The notes: generated from the letters alone by a model not told the origin. Numbered from the stretch's first letter, positions 1-8,381 are shown. The stretch is 64,000 nt of DNA from Lachnospiraceae bacterium (GCA_022800815.1 JAAWRC010000002.1:50127-114126); one strand, 5' to 3'. Translations and numbers: made by a program.

Positions 1-1
1 C

Positions 2-79
2 CTCGGAACCTATGAAGTGCAGGTGCGGCTCCACAGGGAGGTGACGGCGAAGCTGAAGGTGCATGTGGCGGAGGCATAG
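2..79 (+). CDS. rplI: 50S ribosomal protein L9, C-terminal end (partial)
   Basis: The last 25 codons of a gene that begins before the window. The reading frame gives LGTYEVQVRLHREVTAKLKV and ends VHVAEA followed by TAG, which is the typical C-terminus of L9, a protein of the large subunit that binds 23S rRNA. It is followed by dnaB on the same strand, the usual rplI-dnaB order in Firmicutes. Only the end is visible, so the rest of the protein cannot be assessed. Confidence 0.85.
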   Translation, partial: LGTYEVQVRLHREVTAKLKVHVAEA

Positions 80-89
80 AAGAGACAAA

Positions 90-140
90 GTAATTGCGAA
101 ACCGCAAAATCCACTCGACAATTTCACGTTTCGCAATTAC
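90..140. repeat. Small inverted-repeat element, copy A (MITE-like)
   Basis: A 51-nt element bounded by perfect 13-nt inverted repeats: GTAATTGCGAAAC at 90-102 and its complement at 128-140. Read on the minus strand it matches the start of the element at 18061-18142 (AATTGCGAAACGTG, then a TGGATT block), so both belong to one family; this copy lacks about 30 nt of interior. It lies between rplI and dnaB. Transcribed, it would form a hairpin. No target duplication is evident here. Confidence 0.7.
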
Positions 141-196
141 CTGTAAAAGCGACGGAAGAAAGGCGGGCCCCGGGCGGTTACGGTAAGGAGGAATTC

Positions 197-1528
197 ATGG
201 AGGAGGCGCTGATCAGGCGGATACAGCCCCACAGCATCGAGGCGGAGCAGTCGGTGGTGGGCGCCATGCTGATGGACCGGGATGCCATCATAACGGCGGT
301 GGAGATCATCCATGCCGATGATTTTTATGACAGACGGTTCGGCACGGTATTCGAGGCCATGGTGGATCTGTACACGGAGGGGAAGCCGGTGGACCTGGTG
401 ACCCTGCAGGAGCGTCTGCGGGAAAAGAAGGCACCGCCGGAAATCAGCGGCGTGGAATTTCTGCGGGAGTTGGTTGCCGGGGTTTCCATCTCGGCCAATG
501 CCAGGCAGTATGCGACCATTGTCTATGAGAAGGCGATGCTCCGGAGGCTGATTAAGACCAGCGAGGGGATCGCCGACGAATGTTATGCGGCTGCGGAGCC
601 TTTGGACGCAATTCTGGAGGAGACGGAAAAAAGGATTTTCGATCTTCTTAAAAACCGTAACGGCGGCGACTTCACGCCCATCCGGCAGATCGTCCTGGAC
701 ACGCTGGAGCGGATCGAGAAGGCGTCGAGGAACAAGAGCGCCATAACCGGGATCCCCACCGGGTTCACGGACCTGGACCAGAAGCTTTCCGGGCTGCAGC
801 CCTCGGACCTGGTGCTGGTGGCGGCACGTCCCTCCATGGGGAAGACGGCTTTCGTGCTGAACATTGCCCAGCACGTGGTTCTCCGGAAGGACTATACGAC
901 GGCGATCTTCAGCCTGGAGATGTCGAAGGAACAGTTGGTGAACCGCCTGTTTTCCATGGAATCCAGGGTGGATTCCATGGCGCTTCGGACCGGGAACCTG
1001 TCGGATTCCGACTGGGAGAAGCTGGTGGAGAGCGTGGGGGTCATCGGGAATTCCAAACTGATCATCGACGATACGCCCGGTATTTCCGTGTCGGAGCTGC
1101 GCTCCAAGTGCCGGAAGTTCAAGCTGGAATTCGGCCTGGACCTGGTCATCATCGACTATCTGCAGCTGATGTCCGGTAGCAGGAGGAATTCGGATAACCG
1201 GCAGCAGGAGATCTCGGAGATCTCCCGCTCCTTAAAAGCCCTTGCCAGGGAGGTAGGAGCCCCGGTCATCGCTCTGTCCCAGCTTTCCCGGGCGGTGGAG
1301 AGCCGCAACGACAAAAGGCCCATGCTCTCGGACCTTCGGGAATCGGGGGCCATTGAGCAGGATGCCGACGTGGTCATGTTCATCTACCGGGACGACTATT
1401 ACAATAAGGACACGGAAAATCCCAATATTGCGGAGATCATCATCGCAAAGCAGAGGAACGGCCCCACGGGGACGGTGAACCTGGTGTGGCTGCCGGACTA
1501 CACCAAGTTTGTCAATATGGAAAAGTAA
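197..1528 (+). CDS. dnaB: Replicative DNA helicase DnaB
   Basis: The hexameric helicase that unwinds DNA at the replication fork and recruits primase. The 443-residue length is normal for the family. The N-terminal DnaB domain (about residues 10-110) begins with the familiar PHSIEAEQSVVGAML. The C-terminal RecA-like domain carries Walker A RPSMGKTA (211-218), Walker B LVIIDYLQLM (about 315-325) and the late LRESGAIEQDADVV segment. An AGGAGG site ends 4 bases before the ATG. It lies downstream of rplI, from which it is separated by the small inverted-repeat element. Confidence 0.97.
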   Translation: MEEALIRRIQPHSIEAEQSVVGAMLMDRDAIITAVEIIHADDFYDRRFGTVFEAMVDLYTEGKPVDLVTLQERLREKKAPPEISGVEFLRELVAGVSISANARQYATIVYEKAMLRRLIKTSEGIADECYAAAEPLDAILEETEKRIFDLLKNRNGGDFTPIRQIVLDTLERIEKASRNKSAITGIPTGFTDLDQKLSGLQPSDLVLVAARPSMGKTAFVLNIAQHVVLRKDYTTAIFSLEMSKEQLVNRLFSMESRVDSMALRTGNLSDSDWEKLVESVGVIGNSKLIIDDTPGISVSELRSKCRKFKLEFGLDLVIIDYLQLMSGSRRNSDNRQQEISEISRSLKALAREVGAPVIALSQLSRAVESRNDKRPMLSDLRESGAIEQDADVVMFIYRDDYYNKDTENPNIAEIIIAKQRNGPTGTVNLVWLPDYTKFVNMEK

Positions 1529-1543
1529 AGCGGGAGGACGGGC

Positions 1544-2155
1544 ATGGGAAGGGAGATCTGGAAGGCGGGCAATTTTGTCTATCCGGTTCCGGCGGTGCTG
1601 GTGAGCTGCCGGGACGGGGAAGGACGGGAAAATCTGTTTACGGCGGCCTGGACCGGGACCGTCTGCACCAACCCGCCCATGGCCTATATCTCGGTGCGGC
1701 CGGAGAGGCATTCCTACCGCATGATTCGGGAAACGGGGGCCTTTGTCATCAACCTGACCACGGAGGCCATGGCCGGGGCCGTGGACTTTTGCGGCGTGAA
1801 GAGCGGCAGGGACGTGGACAAGTGGAAGGAGACGGGCCTGACGGCGGGGGAGGCCGCCACGGTTGCGGCGCCCATCGTCCTGGAAAGCCCGGTGAACGTG
1901 GAATGTGCGGTGACGGAGGTCCTGGAGCTTGGCTCCCACCACATGTTTCTGGCTCTGGTGAAGGCGATCCAGGTGGAGGACGGCCTGATGGACGAGACGG
2001 GGCGGTTCTGTTTTGAGCGGGCGAAGCCTCTGGCGTATTCCCATGGCGCTTACTGCGGGCTCACGGAGGCGATCGGGAGCTTTGGTTACAGTATTCGGAA
2101 AAATTCGACAGGAACAAGAAAAAAACAGAAAAAATCTCTTGGGAAACGGGGCTAA
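1544..2155 (+). CDS. Flavin reductase-like domain protein
   Basis: A 203-residue protein with the FMN-binding split-barrel fold of the flavin reductase-like family (PF01613). Typical segments are NLFTAAWTGTVCTNPPM near the N-terminus and the following SVRPERHSYRMIRETGAF block. Members bind FMN and either reduce flavin with NAD(P)H or act as flavoproteins of unknown substrate in anaerobes. It starts 15 bases after dnaB with GGGAGGACGGGC before the ATG, so it is probably cotranscribed with dnaB. The C-terminus is rich in Lys/Arg. The substrate is unknown. Confidence 0.8.
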   Translation: MGREIWKAGNFVYPVPAVLVSCRDGEGRENLFTAAWTGTVCTNPPMAYISVRPERHSYRMIRETGAFVINLTTEAMAGAVDFCGVKSGRDVDKWKETGLTAGEAATVAAPIVLESPVNVECAVTEVLELGSHHMFLALVKAIQVEDGLMDETGRFCFERAKPLAYSHGAYCGLTEAIGSFGYSIRKNSTGTRKKQKKSLGKRG

Positions 2156-2160
2156 ACCCA

Positions 2161-2188
2161 TTGCAAACCGACATAGTTTTGATATAAT
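2161..2188 (+). promoter_or_regulatory. Sigma-A-type promoter for the MerR-like gene
   Basis: TTGCAA at 2161-2166 and a perfect TATAAT at 2183-2188 with a 16-base spacer, beginning 5 bases after the previous stop codon. Start of transcription would fall near 2195, about 50 bases before the TTG start of the downstream gene. Confidence 0.65.
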
Positions 2189-2246
2189 GGGCTTATCGCC
2201 GGGCGGAGTCCGTCCGGAAAGCAATCGGAAAGGAGCTTTCCCAAAG

Positions 2247-3461
2247 TTGACTCATTATTTAATTTCCGAGGCTTCGCGGGAGCTTGCCGTGGAGGCCCAT
2301 GTGTTACGGTATTGGGAGGAAGAGTTAAAACTGGAAATACCCAGGAACGAGTTGGGGCATCGTTACTATACGGAGAAACAGCTGGCGCTGTTTCGGAGGA
2401 TAAAGGAATTAAAGGAACTTGGATACCAGCTAAAGGCCATCAAGACCAGTCTGAAGGAGGAATACGGATCGGTGGGGGCGGACGAGGCTGGATTTTTAAT
2501 GCAGAATAGCCGGCAGAAAGAGCCGATGGCGGATGCGGAGGGAGCGGAGGAACCGAAAGGTGCGGAGAAACGGTTTCAGGTTCTGGCAGGACAATCCGCC
2601 GAGAAAACGGCGGAGGAATTACATAGCCGCAGTCCGGAGTCGGCGGAGGCGGACCGGCTGGATTCCATGGTGCGGGCAGACCGTCTGAACCGTCTGTCCG
2701 GGCGTCTGTCCGCCAGTGCCTCGGGCCCCATGACGGAGGCCGTGCTGGAAAAGCTGACCGGCAGGCTGGCGGAGGGGATCGGACAGGCCGGGAGCGTCGG
2801 GGAGGCGGCGGACGGGGAAGCCTGCGCCGGACAGAACGGGAGCGTCGGAGCTTCGGAAAGCGTCAGCCGGGAGACGGACGCCGGGCTGGCCGGTAGCGTC
2901 GGCCGGGAGACGGGTGCCGGACAGGCCGGGGATGCGGAGGAGGCGGCGGAAAACGGCCGGGCAGAAGGGGAAGCGGCGGGAGCGTCGGAGGAAGCCGGAT
3001 GCCGGGAAGAGTCCGGAGCGGAGAAGGAAGGCCCGGAGGAAGCTGCCGGGGAGGAAGCTGGACGGGCGGAGGACGCCCCGGAGACGGCCGGAGAGAGACG
3101 GACGGGGAGACGGGAGACGGCCCTGGAGCTGGTGGAGAGCGGCAGCCTGGCGGCCTCGCCGGAAAAAATGCAGCAGTTCCAGAACATTATGACGGACGTG
3201 CTGGCGGAGGCGCTGCGCAGGAACCAGGACATTCTCAGCCAGGAAGTCGGAGGCACCGTCTCCGAAAAGCTGGTGAAGGAAATGAATTATCTGATGAGGG
3301 ACCGGGAGGAACGGGAAGAGGAGCGGTACCGGAAGCTGGACGAGACCATACGGGCCTGTCAGCGAGTGCAGAGGCAGAGGAGCGAGGCGGCGGCCACCAG
3401 GGTGCCGGTCCGGGGCATGAAGAAGAGCCGGTTTCCCTGGGGCCGCCGGAAGGATTCCTGA
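2247..3461 (+). CDS. MerR-type HTH protein with long low-complexity linker
   Basis: The N-terminus (about residues 1-75) is a winged helix-turn-helix of the MerR superfamily: LISEASRELAVEAHVLRYWE, then HRYYTEKQLALFRRIKEL. Residues about 85-320 are a Glu/Ala/Gly/Arg-rich linker with degenerate GSVG/ETGAG units. The C-terminus (about 320-385) is a predicted coiled coil ending in a basic tail. I chose TTG at 2247 because AAGGAG lies 11 bases upstream, the promoter is just before it, and HTH homology begins there; the open frame extends further upstream without support. Known relatives are regulators of unknown targets in clostridia. The ligand and target are not deducible. Confidence 0.75.
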   Translation: MTHYLISEASRELAVEAHVLRYWEEELKLEIPRNELGHRYYTEKQLALFRRIKELKELGYQLKAIKTSLKEEYGSVGADEAGFLMQNSRQKEPMADAEGAEEPKGAEKRFQVLAGQSAEKTAEELHSRSPESAEADRLDSMVRADRLNRLSGRLSASASGPMTEAVLEKLTGRLAEGIGQAGSVGEAADGEACAGQNGSVGASESVSRETDAGLAGSVGRETGAGQAGDAEEAAENGRAEGEAAGASEEAGCREESGAEKEGPEEAAGEEAGRAEDAPETAGERRTGRRETALELVESGSLAASPEKMQQFQNIMTDVLAEALRRNQDILSQEVGGTVSEKLVKEMNYLMRDREEREEERYRKLDETIRACQRVQRQRSEAAATRVPVRGMKKSRFPWGRRKDS

Positions 3462-3465
3462 GAAA

Positions 3466-4458
3466 TCAGAGCCTCACGATGTTGCCGGAGGCGGCGTTTC
3501 CGGACTCGAAGCTCTTCGCATTGGAGAGGGTGGTGTCGGCGATGGCGTTTAACGCCTCCTGGGTGAAAAAGCCCTGGTGGGAAGTGATGATCACGTTGGG
3601 GAAGGAGAGAAGCCTTGCCGTGACGGAGTGCTCCAGGATCTCGTCGGAACGGTCCTCAAAGACGTTGTTGGTCTCCTCCTCGTAGACGTCCAGGCCCACG
3701 CCGAAGAACTTCCGGGCGCGGATGCCCAGGATCAGGTCCTCCGTTTTGATCAGGCCGCCGCGGGAGGTGTTGATCAGGATCACGCCGTCCTTCATTTTCC
3801 CGATGGTGTCCCTGTTGATCAGATGATAGGTGGAGTCCGTCAGGGGACAGTGGAGGGAGATCAGGTCGCTGGCGGCCAGCAGCTCGTCCAGATCCACGTA
3901 GTCGGCGAAGCCAAGGTCCGGATGCCGGTGCATGTCGTAGGCCAGCACCCTCATGCCGAAGCCGTGACAGAGCTTTGCCATGGCGGCACCGATTTTCCCG
4001 GTGCCGATGATGCCTGCGGTTTTCTGATGGAAGTTGAAGCCCATGAGCCCCACCAGGCTGAAATTGTTCTCACGCACTTTGATGTAGGATTTATGCAGGT
4101 GCCGGTTGACGGCGAGGGCCAGGGCCACGGCATGCTCGGCGACCGCTTCCGGCGAATATCCGGGTACCCTGAGAATGGTCATGCCGTATTTTTTTGCCGT
4201 TTCCAGATCGATGTTGTTGAAACCGGCACAGCGCATGAGGAGCAGGCGGATACCGCATTCGTGAAGCACGTCGAGGGTGTCTTTTCCCAGATTGGAGCTG
4301 ACGAAGGCGCAGATGGCGTCGTAGCCTTTCGCCAGGGGCGCCGTCCTGGGAGAGATGTCCGTTTTCAGGAAGTCTATGGTGATACCCGGAAATTTGGGGA
4401 GCTGTTCCTCGAAGGTCTCCTTGTCATAGGGTTTGGTGTCATAAAACAGAATTTTCAT
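3466..4458 (-). CDS. ldhA: D-lactate dehydrogenase (2-hydroxyacid dehydrogenase family)
   Basis: A cytoplasmic NAD-dependent enzyme that reduces pyruvate to D-lactate in fermentation. The 330 residues fit the family. Visible features: Rossmann motif GTGKIG (152-157), substrate-binding Arg233 in INTSRGGL, and the catalytic His294 in TSHQGFFTQEAL, a segment characteristic of fermentative D-LDH rather than generic phosphoglycerate dehydrogenases. The ATG has AGGAGG 7 bases upstream. It converges tail to tail with the MerR-like gene, with 4 bases between the stops. A related 2-hydroxyacid specificity remains possible. Confidence 0.85.
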   Translation of the reverse strand: MKILFYDTKPYDKETFEEQLPKFPGITIDFLKTDISPRTAPLAKGYDAICAFVSSNLGKDTLDVLHECGIRLLLMRCAGFNNIDLETAKKYGMTILRVPGYSPEAVAEHAVALALAVNRHLHKSYIKVRENNFSLVGLMGFNFHQKTAGIIGTGKIGAAMAKLCHGFGMRVLAYDMHRHPDLGFADYVDLDELLAASDLISLHCPLTDSTYHLINRDTIGKMKDGVILINTSRGGLIKTEDLILGIRARKFFGVGLDVYEEETNNVFEDRSDEILEHSVTARLLSFPNVIITSHQGFFTQEALNAIADTTLSNAKSFESGNAASGNIVRL

Positions 4459-4558
4459 GGATCGTCCTCCTGTGTTTTCGTAGAGTCGTTTTGAACGCTT
4501 CCTTTTCTGGTTAGTATGGCGTGGACGGGCTTTCGATATTCAGTTTTTTGCGTAAATG

Positions 4559-4588
4559 GAAAAAGAAATAGCCGACGGAACCGCCGGC
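4559..4588 (-). terminator. Rho-independent terminator after ferredoxin gene
   Basis: On the minus strand an 8-bp stem (GCCGGCGG pairing with CCGTCGGC, one G-T pair) at 4571-4588 is followed by TATTTCTTTTTCC. It sits 24 bases past the ferredoxin stop codon, so ldhA probably has its own promoter. Confidence 0.75.
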
Positions 4589-4611
4589 CATTCCTATGTA
4601 CGTGTTTTCAA

Positions 4612-4782
4612 TTATTCGGCGGAGATGGCGCCGGTGGGACATACGGCCTCGCAGGAACCGCAGTCTACGCACTCGTCAGCATTGATCTCATACTTTCCGT
4701 CGCCCTCGGTGATTGCGGATACGGGACATTCGTCAGCGCAGGTGCCGCAAGCTACACATTCGTCAGAAATTACGTGTGCCAT
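4612..4782 (-). CDS. 2[4Fe-4S] ferredoxin (56 aa)
   Basis: A small clostridial-type ferredoxin that carries electrons between oxidoreductases in the cytoplasm. The 56-residue protein begins MAHVISDECVACGTCADECP and contains two complete CxxCxxCxxxCP motifs (Cys 9, 12, 15, 19 and Cys 38, 41, 44, 48), each binding one cluster, arranged as an internal duplication. The start has AAGGAGG 9 bases upstream and a terminator follows. The plus-strand frames covering the same bases are shadows. In fermentative anaerobes this type serves pyruvate:ferredoxin oxidoreductase and hydrogenase; the partner here is not encoded nearby. Confidence 0.95.
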   Translation of the reverse strand: MAHVISDECVACGTCADECPVSAITEGDGKYEINADECVDCGSCEAVCPTGAISAE

Positions 4783-4885
4783 AATAGAAACCTCCTTCTC
4801 TTAATTTAAAGATAGTATACTGCCTGTGAGTATTGTAATACATGGCAGATGGAATTGCAAGTGCAAAATTCAATGCACGTCTGTT

Positions 4886-5278
4886 TTACAGGATCTGGCA
4901 GAATTCCAGCTGTTCGCCGGTGGGGCTGGCGATTTTGAAATAGCGGACGCCTTTTTCCCAGAAGGAGGACAGCTCCTCGATCCCGTCCGTGGTGATGGGA
5001 TAGCCCTGTTTGACACAGTAGTCGTAATCGGCCTCGATATCGGAGGAGTCAAAGCTGTAGTGATCGATCTTTCCGGCGACTTCCGGGGAAAGGGGCGGAT
5101 CCGCCTGATACATCTCGTAAACGACGTCGCAATTTTTCAGAAAATAGACGTTGCTTCCGGAGCCATTGGGGAACTTGCCGATGACCTCGAAACCCAGTAC
5201 GTCGACATACCATTTCGCATCCCTTTCCACGTCGTTGGTGGCCAGCCCGATGTGGCCGTGCTTTCTGTTCTTGATCAT
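4886..5278 (-). CDS. VOC family protein (glyoxalase-like)
   Basis: A 130-residue protein of the vicinal oxygen chelate fold. It begins MIKNRKHGHIGLATNDVERD, where the early His is the usual first metal ligand, and ends SPTGEQLEFCQIL, where the Glu is the usual last ligand. The internal DHYSF segment supplies a possible third ligand. Family members are glyoxalases, dioxygenases, resistance proteins or epimerases, so the reaction is unknown. The start at 5278 is preferred over an upstream one in the same frame because AGGAGG lies 8 bases before it. Confidence 0.8.
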   Translation of the reverse strand: MIKNRKHGHIGLATNDVERDAKWYVDVLGFEVIGKFPNGSGSNVYFLKNCDVVYEMYQADPPLSPEVAGKIDHYSFDSSDIEADYDYCVKQGYPITTDGIEELSSFWEKGVRYFKIASPTGEQLEFCQIL

Positions 5279-5463
5279 AAAAAATGCCTCCTTGGATCCT
5301 TTTCTTCCTATTGTAATGCCTGGGGAGGGAATCTTCAAGTATAAATTGCCAGAAAGCAAAAAGTGTAGTAAACTGAGACTGTGGAAGGGCCGGATGCATA
5401 GGTCGGGGCCCGAAAGCGAATACTGAGAGAAAACGAAGCGGCAAGCTTCAAGGAGGGATTTTT

Positions 5464-5769
5464 ATGTCAGTGCTTACGGTTACAAAAGGGAATTTTCAGA
5501 AAGAGGTTGTGGAGAGTGAAAAGCCGGTGCTGCTGGATTTCTGGGCACCCTGGTGCGGCCCCTGCCGCATGGTGGCCCCCGTTCTCGAGGAGATCGCCGG
5601 TGAGCGGACGGATATCCAAGTGGGGAAGGTCAACGTGGACGAGCAGCCGGAGTTGGCCTCGCAGTTCGGCGTCATGAGCATCCCGACCCTGGTGGTCATG
5701 AAGGGGGGAAAGCCGGTGGCTCAGTCCGTGGGGGCCATGCCGAAGGAGGAGATACTCGCAATGCTGTAA
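5464..5769 (+). CDS. trxA: Thioredoxin
   Basis: A cytoplasmic disulfide reductase that keeps protein thiols reduced. At 101 residues it is of standard length. The active site is WCGPC (Cys31, Cys34) in [11 protein letters not shown]; the conserved Asp25 and the cis-Pro in [12 protein letters not shown] are present. AAGGAGG precedes the ATG. A weak promoter-like pair (TTGCCA at 5346, TAAACT at 5369) lies upstream, and a clear terminator follows, so the gene is probably monocistronic. No thioredoxin reductase gene is in the window. Confidence 0.96.
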   Translation: MSVLTVTKGNFQKEVVESEKPVLLDFWAPWCGPCRMVAPVLEEIAGERTDIQVGKVNVDEQPELASQFGVMSIPTLVVMKGGKPVAQSVGAMPKEEILAML

Positions 5770-5792
5770 AACCCGGAGAACGGTCTGGGAAA

Positions 5793-5826
5793 AGGAGGGA
5801 AATGGAAGAGGTTCTCTCCTTTTTTT
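5793..5826 (+). terminator. Rho-independent terminator after trxA
   Basis: A 9-bp stem, AGGAGGGAA (5793-5801) with TTCTCTCCT (5812-5820), one mismatch, 10-base loop, followed immediately by six T residues. Confidence 0.8.
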
Positions 5827-5887
5827 GATGGAAAATTTATGGTACAATGGAGAAAGGGCGTAATGAAAAACAAAAGGGGCGGATGCA

Positions 5888-6883
5888 ATGGGGAAACGGA
5901 AAAAATGGAAGCGGAGGTTCGTCCTCCTGGCGGCGGTCCTCCTGCTCGCATACATAGCCGCATGCAACATTCTGGTAAACGTGGCTCTGATTCCCGAGAC
6001 CATGGAAAAACTGCAGGCTTTCGAGGATCTGACGGAGGAGGGGATGGAGGCCCTGGTGCGGACGGACGACATTTTGGAAAATCAGGCGGAATCCAGGGAT
6101 GAAACGAAGGAATGGCTGGAGGCAGCAGATTCGGAGCTTTTGAACGTGACGACGGAGGACGGCTACAGGCTGGTGGGGCAGGTGTTTTATCAGCCGGAGG
6201 GGAGCGCCGGGCACAAATGGGTGCTGCTGCTCCACGGTTACACCGGCTGGAAGGAGGAAATGTATCCGATCGCCTGCCGATATGCAAAAGAGGGATATCA
6301 GATTCTGGTCCCGGACATGCGCTGCAGCGGAGAGAGCGAGGGGGACTTCATCGGCATGGGCTGGACGGACCGGCTGGACAATCTGCTGTGGCTGGAATTG
6401 ATTCTGGACAAGGATCCGGAGGCGAAGATTGCGCTCCACGGTCAGTCCATGGGGGCGGCCTGTGCGCTGATGATGTCCGGGGAGGAGGAGCTGTCCGGGG
6501 CGGTCAGGGCCGTCGTGGCGGACAGCGCCTACACGGACGCTTACCGGATGTTTGCCAAGCAGATGAGGGAATGGGCCCATCTGCCGGCCTTTCCCCTGCT
6601 TCCGGGGGCTTCCCTCATGCTGAAACTCCGGGGCGGCTACAGTTTGAGGGAGGCTTCCGCCCTGGAGGCGGTAAGGGAGACCGCCCTGCCGGTCCTGTTC
6701 ATCCACGGAACGGAGGACGTATTCGTGCCGCCGGAGATGAGTCGGGAGCTCTATGAGGCGGCGGCCGGGGAGAAGGAGATTCTGATGGTGGAGGGGGCGG
6801 GCCACGTGCAGGTGCAGGACAAGGAGCCGGAGCTGTATTACGGGACGGTGTTCTCCTTCCTGGAAGCTCATGGGATCCGGTAG
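5888..6883 (+). CDS. Membrane-anchored alpha/beta hydrolase
   Basis: A 331-residue serine hydrolase. Residues about 10-32 form a basic-then-hydrophobic signal anchor (KRRFVLLAAVLLLAYIAAC), placing the catalytic domain outside the membrane. The alpha/beta hydrolase core starts at LLLHGYTGWKEEMYP; the nucleophile lies in HGQSMG (Ser about 187), the acid in HGTEDVF (Asp about 277) and the base in GAGHVQ (His about 304). The Cys at the end of the anchor could be lipidated, but no good lipobox is seen. The substrate is unknown; relatives are called BAAT/acyl-CoA thioester hydrolase-like or dienelactone hydrolase-like. Confidence 0.85.
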   Translation: MGKRKKWKRRFVLLAAVLLLAYIAACNILVNVALIPETMEKLQAFEDLTEEGMEALVRTDDILENQAESRDETKEWLEAADSELLNVTTEDGYRLVGQVFYQPEGSAGHKWVLLLHGYTGWKEEMYPIACRYAKEGYQILVPDMRCSGESEGDFIGMGWTDRLDNLLWLELILDKDPEAKIALHGQSMGAACALMMSGEEELSGAVRAVVADSAYTDAYRMFAKQMREWAHLPAFPLLPGASLMLKLRGGYSLREASALEAVRETALPVLFIHGTEDVFVPPEMSRELYEAAAGEKEILMVEGAGHVQVQDKEPELYYGTVFSFLEAHGIR

Positions 6884-6945
6884 GGCGTGCGGCGGAGCAT
6901 GCCATGGCGGGAGTCCTTTTGGAGCGCTTTTGAAAAATCCGGCCC

Positions 6946-6975
6946 TTTACATTTGGAGGGGTCAGCCTTTATAAT
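6946..6975 (+). promoter_or_regulatory. Sigma-A-type promoter for the UPF0340 gene
   Basis: TTTACA at 6946-6951 and TATAAT at 6970-6975, spacer 18, about 60 bases before the next start codon. Confidence 0.65.
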
Positions 6976-7043
6976 AGAAGGAACAGCGGAAAAACGGGAA
7001 GGGCCGGGCGGACGTCCGGCTCCGGCATGGAAGGAGACAGAAT

Positions 7044-7628
7044 ATGAACGGCGTATCAGAAGAAAAGTTTGACAGGATAGAGGAAATAAAAAGTCAGGCC
7101 AGACAGGTCTTTGACGAGCTTTGGGAGGCGGCGGAGCTTGCGGAGGGGGAGATCCTGATCGTAGGGTGTTCCTCCAGTGAGGTGGCCAGCCACAGGATCG
7201 GCTCCTGGTCCAGCGAGGAGATCGGAAGGGCCCTGTTTGAGACTCTCCACGGGGCCTGCCGGGAAAAAGGGATTTACCTGGCGGCCCAGTGCTGCGAGCA
7301 CTTGAACCGGGCGGTGATTCTCCCGAGGGAGGCGGCGCTGCGCTACGGCCTTCCCATGGTCAACGTGGTGCCCCAGCTAAAGGCGGGAGGGTCCTTCGCC
7401 ACCGCGGCCTACCATGGGCTTTCCCGGGCCGTGGCCGTGGAGGAGGTGAAGGCCCAGGCCGGGATCGACATGGGGGACACCCTGATCGGCATGCACTTAC
7501 AGGCTGTGGCCGTTCCGGTGCGGACGAAGGTGAAGCGCATCGGAGACGCTCACGTGGTGTGTGCGAGGACCCGGCTAAAATACATCGGCGGGGCCAGGGC
7601 CGCCTATTCGGAGAGACTCAGAGGGTAA
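7044..7628 (+). CDS. UPF0340 / DUF436 family protein (YwlG-like)
   Basis: A 194-residue conserved protein of the TIGR01440/UPF0340 family. Recognisable blocks are ILIVGCSSSEVASHRIGS near residue 38, the QCCEHLNRAVILPRE segment, and GIDMGDTLIGMHLQAVAVPV in the second half. Members occur widely in Firmicutes, usually near serine hydroxymethyltransferase or cell-wall genes; no enzymatic activity is established as far as I know. The Cys-rich GCSSSE and QCCEH segments look like a conserved pocket. AAGGAG lies 11 bases before the ATG. Confidence 0.85.
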   Translation: MNGVSEEKFDRIEEIKSQARQVFDELWEAAELAEGEILIVGCSSSEVASHRIGSWSSEEIGRALFETLHGACREKGIYLAAQCCEHLNRAVILPREAALRYGLPMVNVVPQLKAGGSFATAAYHGLSRAVAVEEVKAQAGIDMGDTLIGMHLQAVAVPVRTKVKRIGDAHVVCARTRLKYIGGARAAYSERLRG

Positions 7629-7639
7629 AAAGGATTCTG

Positions 7640-7668
7640 TTGCCATGGGGTCGAAATTGGATTATGAT
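7640..7668 (+). promoter_or_regulatory. Sigma-A-type promoter for thrH
   Basis: TTGCCA at 7640-7645 and TATGAT at 7663-7668 with a 17-base spacer, 35 bases before the thrH start. Confidence 0.65.
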
Positions 7669-7702
7669 AGATCATAGCACAACAATCAGGAGGAAATGAA
7701 CG

Positions 7703-8305
7703 ATGTACATGATATGTTTGGATTTGGAGGGCGTGCTGGTGCCGGAGATCTGGATCGCATTTTCCGAGGCCAGCGGCATTCCGGAGCTTAAGCGGACCAC
7801 CAGGGACGAGCCGGATTACGACAAGCTGATGAGATGGCGGCTGGGGATCTTGAAGGAGCACGGCCTGGGGCTTAGGGAGATCCAGGATACCATTGCGAAG
7901 ATTGACCCGCTTCCGGGGGCTAAGGAGTTTTTGGACGAGCTTCGTTCCTTTACGCAGGCGGTGATCATCAGCGACACCTTTACGGAATTTGCCTCTCCGC
8001 TCATGAAAAAGCTGGGCTGGCCCACCCTTTTGTGCAATTCTCTGGAGGTGGCGGAGAGCGGCGAGATCACCGGGTTCAAAATGCGGATCGCAGATTCCAA
8101 GCTCAGTACCGTGAGGGCCTTCCAGTCCATCGGCTATGAGACCATCGCCATCGGCGACAGTTACAATGATCTGGCGATGATCAGGGCGGGAAAATCGGGA
8201 TTCCTGTTCCGGAGCACGGACAAGATCAAGGCGGATTATCCGGAGCTTCCGGCCTTTGAGACCTACGAGGAGCTGATGGCCGGGATCCGGGGGGCAATGA
8301 AATAA
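7703..8305 (+). CDS. thrH: Phosphoserine phosphatase / homoserine phosphotransferase ThrH
   Basis: A 200-residue HAD-superfamily enzyme of the ThrH type, known to dephosphorylate phosphoserine and to pass the phosphate to homoserine, linking serine and threonine synthesis. HAD motif I is DLEGVLVPE (Asp7, with Glu9 replacing the usual second Asp, a hallmark of ThrH); motif II is IISDTF; motif III/IV is AIGDSYNDLAMI near residue 150. AGGAGG lies 9 bases before the ATG. The next reading frame is a remnant of the serine/threonine symporter SstT, which fits a serine/threonine locus. Confidence 0.85.
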   Translation: MYMICLDLEGVLVPEIWIAFSEASGIPELKRTTRDEPDYDKLMRWRLGILKEHGLGLREIQDTIAKIDPLPGAKEFLDELRSFTQAVIISDTFTEFASPLMKKLGWPTLLCNSLEVAESGEITGFKMRIADSKLSTVRAFQSIGYETIAIGDSYNDLAMIRAGKSGFLFRSTDKIKADYPELPAFETYEELMAGIRGAMK

Positions 8306-8381
8306 TCCGGAAATGCCAGATCAGTTAAGTCAGGCTTATATTTGAAGCGTTTATGGATAAAGAAAGGGCGGGATTGAGAGT

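Noticed and set aside
2576..3256. 226-codon Ser/Pro/Ala-rich minus-strand frame
   Set aside because: Mirror of the low-complexity linker of the MerR-like gene; composition artefact.
4516..4809. Plus-strand frames of 97 and 82 codons around 4.6 kb
   Set aside because: They are antisense to the 56-aa ferredoxin, whose eight cluster cysteines are unambiguous.
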